A DNA stretch of 10,149 nt from an uncultured Arcobacter sp. (GTDB lineage Bacteria > Campylobacterota > Campylobacteria > Campylobacterales > Arcobacteraceae). The DNA lies in NCBI GenBank assembly GCA_913062735.1, contig CAJXWI010000050.1:1-10149 (forward strand), in the 5' to 3' direction. The notes beneath the pieces were generated by a model. That model was given only the letters and a program-made list of their open reading frames with translations. It had not been told where the DNA came from and did not search any database. The position numbers were made by a program, and so were the translations under genes. Shown one piece after another: positions 5,965-10,149 of this stretch (within the stretch, counting starts at the first letter, position 1; each line of letters starts with the position of its first letter).

Positions 5965-6558
5965 TTATCCTTTGAGTTTGTTTATCATAGTTTTTATTTT
6001 AAGATCGTATGCTAAAGATAAGGCAGTATTGCCTAAATAATCTTCTTGCATTTTATCTGCCCCACATTCTAGTAAATAATGGATTAAATGTATCTTATTG
6101 TATAAAACTGCATAAATTAAGGGACTTGAATTTAAGTCGTCTTTTTTATTAATATCTGCACCGTTTTGTACTAATAGGGTCAATAATTCAAGATTATTTT
6201 TGTATACTGCGTAATGAAGTATATGTAAGTTTTCTTTGGTCTTAACTGTTTTGTTGATACCTAAAGACAATAATATTTTAGCTGCTTGTGTATTATTAGA
6301 ATAAACAGCCCAAAAAAGTGCATTTCTGCCTTTATGGTCTCTTATATCTATATTGGCTCCACGTTTAATGAACTCTTCTATCTTTTCATTTAAGAAAGAA
6401 GTAACTGCTTCAAATAAAACGCACCATCCACTCGCATTTTGGGTATTAATATCTGCTTTATTTAATAGAAGTTGATTAAATGTTAAATCATTGTCGATAT
6501 TAGTAATAAGTAAATCAGAAAATTCAAATGAATGATTGATGATGTTATTGTTACTCAT
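5965..6558 (-). CDS. Ankyrin-repeat protein coupled to sodN
   Basis: This 197-residue protein is made almost wholly of ankyrin repeats. There is a degenerate first unit (about 13-41), four good 33-residue units (42-74, 75-107, 108-140, 141-173) with features such as ALFWAVYSNN, LLTLLVQNGADINKKD and HYLLECGAD, and a partial cap (174-197). No signal peptide, so cytoplasmic. Ankyrin arrays bind proteins. The gene has a strong AAAGGTGA ribosome binding site (minus strand, 6570-6563) and is the promoter-proximal gene of ank-sodN-sodX. The sodN ribosome binding site is built from its final Lys-Gly codons. The likely role is to assist SodN assembly, nickel loading or protection, by analogy with ankyrin partners of catalases (AnkB, Cj1386). 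That role is inference; the ankyrin call is firm. Confidence 0.9.
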   Translation of the reverse strand: MSNNNIINHSFEFSDLLITNIDNDLTFNQLLLNKADINTQNASGWCVLFEAVTSFLNEKIEEFIKRGANIDIRDHKGRNALFWAVYSNNTQAAKILLSLGINKTVKTKENLHILHYAVYKNNLELLTLLVQNGADINKKDDLNSSPLIYAVLYNKIHLIHYLLECGADKMQEDYLGNTALSLAYDLKIKTMINKLKG

Positions 6559-6661
6559 ATTGTCACCTTTTTATAAATTTATAAAATACTAACATAAAAT
6601 ACTTAAAGTATATTGATAATTAATATTAATTTACTTATAATACTTTTTATAAAGGAATATT
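6559..6661. promoter_or_regulatory. Divergent control region of the Ni-SOD locus
   Basis: Between ank (-) and the transporter (+) lie three perfect dyads. They are an 18-bp palindrome TTTTATAAATTTATAAAA (6569-6586), ATACTT-A-AAGTAT (6599-6611) and the 14-bp palindrome AATTAATATTAATT (6618-6631). ATAAAATACT also occurs twice with a 13-bp step (6581-6590, 6594-6603). The last palindrome begins at the end of the -35 and fills most of the spacer of the transporter promoter. A minus-strand promoter could be TTTAAG (6607-6602) with TATAAA (6583-6578). The symmetry suggests metal- or oxidant-responsive repression; the third dyad is loosely Fur-like but matches no consensus closely. Confidence 0.5.
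6613..6641 (+). promoter_or_regulatory. Near-consensus sigma-70 promoter of the transporter
   Basis: TTGATA (6613-6618), a 17-bp spacer and TATAAT (6636-6641) form the best promoter in the window. Transcription would begin near 6648, next to the AAAGGA ribosome binding site (6651-6656), leaving a very short leader. Confidence 0.7.
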
Positions 6662-7309
6662 ATGGAATATATGGGATTATTACTAATTTTTTGGTACGGA
6701 GTACTACATGCTTTTGGACCAGATCATTTAACCGCGATTGCTGATTTTTCAATCGGTAAAAATAAAAGAAAAACGATGTTGATTACAACACTCTTTGCAG
6801 TAGGACATGGTCTTTCACTATTGTTATTTGCTAAAATTTTGGAAATGTACAATATATCAGAAGAACTAATGGGATATGGAGATTTAATTTCTGCTGCTGT
6901 AATTCTTGGAATTGGTGTTTATTTATTATTTATGGTTTTTACTAATAGAATTAATGTTAACAAACATATGCATGAAGGAAAAGAACACGTACATATTTAT
7001 TTTGGAAAAGAGCATAATCACTCAAATTCTAATAAAGAAGTAGTTTCTGCTTTTACAATTGGTATGTTAATGGGGATTGGGGGAGTGAGAGGTATGCTAA
7101 TTACACTTGGTTTAGTAGAAGCTTCTAGTGTTAATGTATATATGGTTCTTGCTTTTACTTTAGGTGTTATGGTTATTTTTGTAGCTTTTGGTGCTTGTAT
7201 TTTATTTATAAATAAAAACGTATTGCATTCGACAAGAAATGTAAAAAGAGCTTTTTCTTTTGCTGGATTAATATCCATTCTTGTTGGTTCTAATATGTTA
7301 TTATCTTAG
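6662..7309 (+). CDS. Nickel/cobalt-type transporter next to Ni-SOD
   Basis: This 215-residue integral membrane protein has about six hydrophobic helices. The first carries GVLHAFGPDHLTAIAD (13-28), the His-x-x-Gly-x-Asp-His metal motif of NiCoT/RcnA/UreH-like nickel and cobalt carriers. AVGHGLS (46-52) supplies a second conserved histidine, and GMLMGIGGVRGM (134-145) is a Gly-rich later motif. Between helices 3 and 4 is a soluble His-rich loop (102-120: His102, 104, 109, 111, 118, 120), typical of metal-handling members. Its position back to back with ank-sodN-sodX makes nickel supply for SodN the likely job, as for the transporter gene found beside sodN-sodX in marine cyanobacteria (known there as sodT). 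Import rather than export is inferred from context. The start is set by AAAGGA at 6651-6656. Confidence 0.85.
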   Translation: MEYMGLLLIFWYGVLHAFGPDHLTAIADFSIGKNKRKTMLITTLFAVGHGLSLLLFAKILEMYNISEELMGYGDLISAAVILGIGVYLLFMVFTNRINVNKHMHEGKEHVHIYFGKEHNHSNSNKEVVSAFTIGMLMGIGGVRGMLITLGLVEASSVNVYMVLAFTLGVMVIFVAFGACILFINKNVLHSTRNVKRAFSFAGLISILVGSNMLLS

Positions 7310-7325
7310 GTCAGGACTGATATTC

Positions 7326-8807
7326 TCAGCTTTGAACGTCTATTCCCTTATCCATTAAGGGAATAGTAATAACAAATCTCGCGCCTTTATCTTCATTGTT
7401 TACATGAAGACTTCCTTTCATATTTTGTTCAATAATAATTTTACACATATACAAACCTAAGCCTGTTGCATTTTTTTCTCCCTTAGTAGAAAAATAAGGC
7501 TCAAAAATTCTTGCTAAGAGTTTTTTAGGGATTCCTCCTGCGTTATCTTGTACACTAATTTCAATATTTTGTTTAACTTCTTTAATATCAATAGATATTT
7601 GTGCTTGTGAAATATCTTTTTTCTCAAAAAAAGCATCTTTTGCATTAACCAATAAATTAACAATTACTTGTGAAAGTTCATTCTTAAAACCCAAAATTTT
7701 ATTTTCATTTTTTAAGAAGCTTTTTAAAATATGTATTTCATTATAAACAAGGGTATCGTTTAATAAATTTAAGGATTCATTAATAACATCAGAAACAAGA
7801 AATTCTTTCTTTTCTTTATTTAACTTAAAAAAGTTTCTAAAATCATCTATTGTTTGTGACATTCTTTGTGCAATTTGATTGCTTCTTTTAATTTGTGAAT
7901 CAATAAATTCTTTATTTAGTTTACCCATATCATAAGCCAAATGTATATTTTGAGTTATTGTGTTCATAGCGCTTAAAGGCTGTCTCCACTGATGAGCTAT
8001 CATTGCAATCATATTCCCCATATCAGCATGTCGTGATTTTTGTATTAAAAACTGCTCTTGCTCTTTCCTTCTATTTACTTCTAAAAGTTCTTTTTTCTCT
8101 AAATCAATTTTATTTTCTTCTAATAAATACAGTTGTTTAGAAATTTTATTTCCCATAGTATTTAGTACTTTAATTAAAGGTTCAAATTCTTTTACTCCAA
8201 TATTTAAATTTGTTTTATAATTTCCTTTTCCAAACTCTATAGTAGCCTTTATAAGCGCATTTAAAGGAGTCTTCAGAAGAATTTTTGACACAATTAACGT
8301 TACTAAACTAATGGTGATTAATGTTATTAGTAATAAAAGAATATTGGTAAACAAAATAGAATACAGTTGTTTATTTAATTCATTTTTTGAAAAAGATATT
8401 TCTATTCTTCCAATGACTTCATTTTCAAAAAAACCAACTTCATTGTAAATTATCTTGTTTTTATATGAACTTATATCTTGCTCATCATTTTTTTTATAAG
8501 AATACAAAGAAATATTTTTTTCGTTGTATATGCCAAGGGAACTTACCGTTGCATCAATTGCAAAAGCTTTTGCAATTGATGCAATAGAATATTCATCTAA
8601 ATTCCAAATAGGATAAGCAAGAGTAGCTGAAAGTTGTTTCATAGAGAGGCGATTTTTTTCGTCAAACTGTACAAGTGCTGTATTTTTATTAAAAGAATAA
8701 AGGGTTAAAGTAGAAACAGAGAAAACAATGGAAACTCCAATGATTAAAATAAAAGACAAACGTTTTGATAATGATTTATTAACATTTGTTATTTTATTTT
8801 TTTTCAT
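7326..8807 (-). CDS. Membrane sensor histidine kinase
   Basis: This 493-residue protein has TM1 (about 17-37), a periplasmic sensor (38-150; LAYPIWNLDEYSI typical of such domains), TM2 (about 151-173), a HAMP linker (175-228) and a coiled coil to about 260. A dimerisation domain follows with phospho-acceptor His272 in MIAHQWRQPL, the box typical of Campylobacterota kinases. The ATPase domain has Asn388 (NLLVNAKDAF), DNAGGIP (421-427), FEPYFSTK (435-442) and GLGLYMCK (449-456), so all catalytic boxes are intact. I chose the ATG at 8807 because AGGA (8817-8814) precedes it by 6 bp; an ATG at 8831 would add eight residues that overlap this site. No intact response regulator is beside it, but a decayed receiver remnant lies divergently. 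The signal is unknown. It may use minus-strand TATAAT at 8859-8854. Confidence 0.92.
   Translation of the reverse strand: MKKNKITNVNKSLSKRLSFILIIGVSIVFSVSTLTLYSFNKNTALVQFDEKNRLSMKQLSATLAYPIWNLDEYSIASIAKAFAIDATVSSLGIYNEKNISLYSYKKNDEQDISSYKNKIIYNEVGFFENEVIGRIEISFSKNELNKQLYSILFTNILLLLITLITISLVTLIVSKILLKTPLNALIKATIEFGKGNYKTNLNIGVKEFEPLIKVLNTMGNKISKQLYLLEENKIDLEKKELLEVNRRKEQEQFLIQKSRHADMGNMIAMIAHQWRQPLSAMNTITQNIHLAYDMGKLNKEFIDSQIKRSNQIAQRMSQTIDDFRNFFKLNKEKKEFLVSDVINESLNLLNDTLVYNEIHILKSFLKNENKILGFKNELSQVIVNLLVNAKDAFFEKKDISQAQISIDIKEVKQNIEISVQDNAGGIPKKLLARIFEPYFSTKGEKNATGLGLYMCKIIIEQNMKGSLHVNNEDKGARFVITIPLMDKGIDVQS
7340..7366. repeat. Perfect 11-bp hairpin at the kinase 3' end
   Basis: CTATTCCCTTA (7340-7350) pairs exactly with TAAGGGAATAG (7356-7366) around TCCAT. 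It lies in the last codons of the kinase gene (Ile482-Ile489), 31 bp past the stop of the convergent transporter gene. It is stable enough to define the transporter mRNA 3' end, but no T-run follows on either strand, so it is not a textbook intrinsic terminator. Confidence 0.65.
8549..8584. repeat. Exact 36-bp palindrome inside the kinase gene
   Basis: TTGCATCAATTGCAAAAG (8549-8566) is followed at once by its full reverse complement (8567-8584), with no spacer and no mismatch, centred on AAGCTT. It encodes kinase residues 75-87 in the periplasmic sensor domain without breaking the frame. Confidence 0.9.
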
Positions 8808-8853
8808 ATATTTTCCTGGGATAGTTGTCATTTAAATAATTAATCTTATTAGC

Positions 8854-8859
8854 ATTATA
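8854..8859 (-). promoter_or_regulatory. Candidate -10 of the histidine kinase gene
   Basis: The minus strand reads a perfect TATAAT about 46 bp before the chosen ATG. No recognisable -35 lies 16-18 bp further upstream, where the sequence is only AT-rich. Confidence 0.4.
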
Positions 8860-8968
8860 TAAAGAATTATATTATATATAAGACAGTATATTAAAATAGT
8901 TATTAAAGTTAAAATAATTTGTTATTTAAGCATTTTTAGCTACTATTACACATAAAAGTAGTATCTAA

Positions 8969-9243
8969 ATTGTTATTGTAGACTATGAAGAAATTAATAG
9001 AAATAATTTGAGTAAATATTTAATTATAAAACTACAATAAAATAAAAATATAAAGCTGATTATGTCCTATTTTAGGTCTTTTCTTCTTACTTTAATTTCA
9101 AAAAAGAAAGTATAATTTTAATGACAAAAATATCAAATATAATGCTAACGTTTTTACTCGTGCCTTTTTTAGATAATTTTATGGACGTATTTTCTAATTT
9201 AAGAATAAATACAAAAATAAATATTTTGAAAACAAAAGTTTAA
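8969..9243 (+). pseudogene. Decayed response-regulator receiver domain
   Basis: Three pieces of a receiver (REC) domain can be read in order in this gap. 8969-9037 gives IVIVDYEEINRNNLSKYL plus five more residues before a TAA, matching the REC opening 'ILIVDDEEINRxxLxxYL'; the second acidic-pocket Asp is replaced by Tyr. 9121-9243 reads a 40-codon ORF with SNIMLTF (like the beta-4 'PIIMLTA') and then LRINTKINILKTKV, matching the REC exit 'LRIxTHLxILKLKK'. The phospho-acceptor Asp region is lost, with only KADYVLF at 9052-9072 vaguely like it. The pieces span about 90 codons against about 120 expected. The last piece is in frame with the PAS ORF and separated from it by TAA and one codon. This suggests an old REC-PAS gene that lost its front. 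The reading is by eye and the middle is unreadable. Confidence 0.5.
9087..9116 (+). promoter_or_regulatory. Possible promoter of the PAS gene
   Basis: TATAAT (9111-9116) stands 18 bp after TTACTT (9087-9092). Transcription would start near 9123 and give a leader of about 125 bases before the PAS ORF. It lies within the receiver remnant, so it may have arisen after the decay. Confidence 0.3.
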
Positions 9244-9246
9244 AAT

Positions 9247-9867
9247 ATGTATAAAACCCTCTGTGATAACCAACCTTACGCAATGGCTCTTTTTGATACA
9301 AGTGGAAAATGTTTGTTTTTCAATAAAAAAGAATTAGAATATAGAGATATAAAAGAAAAAGAAATATTTCATCTCTTTGATAACTTTGATAAAAATGAAG
9401 TATTTATACTTAAGCGTTGTCTTTCTTTTGCCCAAGATAAAAAAAAGGAAGTTTTCTTTGAATATGAGAGAAATGAAGTACATTATCAATTAAGAATGTT
9501 AGAAGATGATAAACAAAACATATTAACTACTAGTAGGAACATATCAAAAGAGAAGATTTTAGAAAAAGAAGTTAAAGAAGAAAAAGAAAATATAAATTAT
9601 TTTAGTAATTATTTATATGAGGTAGTTAGCTTGGGAGTTCCGTTTTTACCTGAGTGGGCCAACCCTTATTCTTTAATGTATAAGAGTGAAAAACAGATAG
9701 TGAGGTCTTTTGTTAAGGCTAAAATAGCACCAAATGCATTTGAAACTATTTCATTCGTTAAAGATGAAATTATAACTAAAGAGGTTTTCAAAGATATTTG
9801 CTTGAATGGGGCTTATAGTGATTATTTTCAGAAGAAGCTAAAAAAATATAAGCAAGATAGGAGGTAA
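9247..9867 (+). CDS. PAS-domain protein, probably the remnant of a larger regulator
   Basis: This 206-residue ORF opens at once with a PAS fold (about 1-100): MYKTLCDNQPYAMALFDTSGKCLFFNKKELEYR, the usual start of a PAS sensor, ending ILTTSRNISKEK. A charged coiled coil (about 99-118, EKILEKEVKEEKE) follows, normally the link to an output domain. The rest (119-206, with SLGVPFLPEWANPYSLMYKSEKQI) matches no output domain I know: no kinase, GGDEF, EAL or HTH motif is visible. No Shine-Dalgarno precedes the ATG. The preceding sequence stays in frame through one TAA into receiver-like codons, so the gene may be the intact tail of a broken REC-PAS protein. It is equally possible that it is expressed and functional alone. 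It ends in a strong terminator. Confidence 0.65.
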   Translation: MYKTLCDNQPYAMALFDTSGKCLFFNKKELEYRDIKEKEIFHLFDNFDKNEVFILKRCLSFAQDKKKEVFFEYERNEVHYQLRMLEDDKQNILTTSRNISKEKILEKEVKEEKENINYFSNYLYEVVSLGVPFLPEWANPYSLMYKSEKQIVRSFVKAKIAPNAFETISFVKDEIITKEVFKDICLNGAYSDYFQKKLKKYKQDRR

Positions 9868-9881
9868 AACCTCCTATTTTT
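9857..9881 (+). terminator. Intrinsic terminator of the PAS gene
   Basis: ATAGGAGGT (9857-9865) and ACCTCCTAT (9869-9877) form a perfect 9-bp, GC-rich stem with a 3-base loop, followed by TTTT (9878-9881). The TAA stop of the PAS gene starts in the last stem pair and runs into the loop. It separates this gene from the convergent membrane-protein gene. Confidence 0.88.
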
Positions 9882-9893
9882 AGGAACTGAAAA

Positions 9894-10149
9894 TCAAACT
9901 GATTTCCAAAATGCAATGACTAGATTATAAACTGCAAAAGGAACTAAAGTTAGCAGAATCAAAAAACGTTCTTTTATAGTACTTGCTAATATGGCTGATA
10001 AAAAAAGAAAGGCTATTACTAATATACCCGCTCCAAGCAGCACATAATCAGGATTGCCTATATAGCGGAAATTAAAAACAATAAGTCCAAGTATTGAGAA
10101 AATAAGTACCGTAATCACTACTCCTAAAGAGTAATAGGCATCATATGCC
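9894..10149 (-). CDS. Small multi-pass membrane protein (5' end outside window)
   Basis: I do not recognise this protein. The visible part has three hydrophobic helices: about ITVLIFSILGLIVF, then VLLGAGILVIAFLFLSAILA, then FLILLTLVPFAVYNLVIAF. A short KER turn (STIKERF) lies between the last two. A GTG at 10118 could start a 74-residue protein, but its AGGAG is only 2 bp away. The frame stays open upstream to the window edge with sensible residues (AYDAYYSLGVV), so the true start is probably outside and the gene is partial. It is convergent with the PAS gene. The function is unknown. Confidence 0.6.
   Translation of the reverse strand, partial: AYDAYYSLGVVITVLIFSILGLIVFNFRYIGNPDYVLLGAGILVIAFLFLSAILASTIKERFLILLTLVPFAVYNLVIAFWKSV

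Noticed and set aside
7018..7278. Minus-strand ORF of 86 codons within the transporter gene
   Set aside because: Antisense to a recognisable membrane transporter and without any start signal.
8832..8968. Possible small RNA or attachment site upstream of the receiver remnant
   Set aside because: Very AT-rich sequence with only short chance pairings (for example CTACT/AGTAG); no terminator, no repeat flanks, no tRNA.

Overview
The window is AT-rich (a rough impression, well under 35% GC). Most genes start with ATG behind an AAGGA-type ribosome binding site. The sensor kinase carries the HQWRQPL histidine box that is common in Campylobacterota kinases. Together with the overall gene style, this points to an Arcobacter-like member of the Campylobacterota, probably marine or environmental. 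That assignment is an inference; there is no rRNA or other marker gene here.

Layout, left to right. 23-670 (+) is an unrecognised protein of low-complexity Ser/Pro/Glu sequence. 706-2543 (+) holds a Crp/Fnr-type regulator, a YdcZ/DUF606 membrane protein and a GNAT acetyltransferase; the last two are translationally coupled. 2654-3831 (+) holds a LysE/RhtB exporter coupled to a SigZ-type ECF sigma factor. An exported rhodanese follows (3909-4325, +). It converges on an alpha/beta hydrolase (4340-5098, -), and a perfect 11-bp hairpin spans both stop codons.

The centre of the window (5225-7309) is a nickel superoxide dismutase locus. On the minus strand it reads ankyrin-repeat protein, sodN, sodX, with overlapping or embedded translation signals. 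Divergent on the plus strand is a nickel/cobalt-type transporter with a His-rich loop. The division of labour is clear: the transporter brings in nickel, SodX cuts the short propeptide off SodN to expose His1 of the nickel hook, and SodN removes superoxide. The tightly coupled ankyrin gene is the unexplained member. It recalls the ankyrin partners of catalases (AnkB in Pseudomonas, Cj1386 in Campylobacter) and may help metal loading or maturation. The 103-bp divergent control region contains three separate dyad symmetries and a near-consensus sigma-70 promoter.

The right end holds a sensor histidine kinase (7326-8807, -) with an exact 36-bp palindrome inside its sensor-domain codons. Next is a 439-bp stretch in which I read the decayed remains of a response-regulator receiver domain (about 8969-9243, +). 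An intact PAS-containing ORF (9247-9867, +) follows in the same frame as the last piece of that remnant, and a strong intrinsic terminator ends it. A small multi-pass membrane protein (9894 to the window edge, -) is cut off at its 5' end. I see no tRNA, rRNA, CRISPR array, insertion sequence or phage gene.
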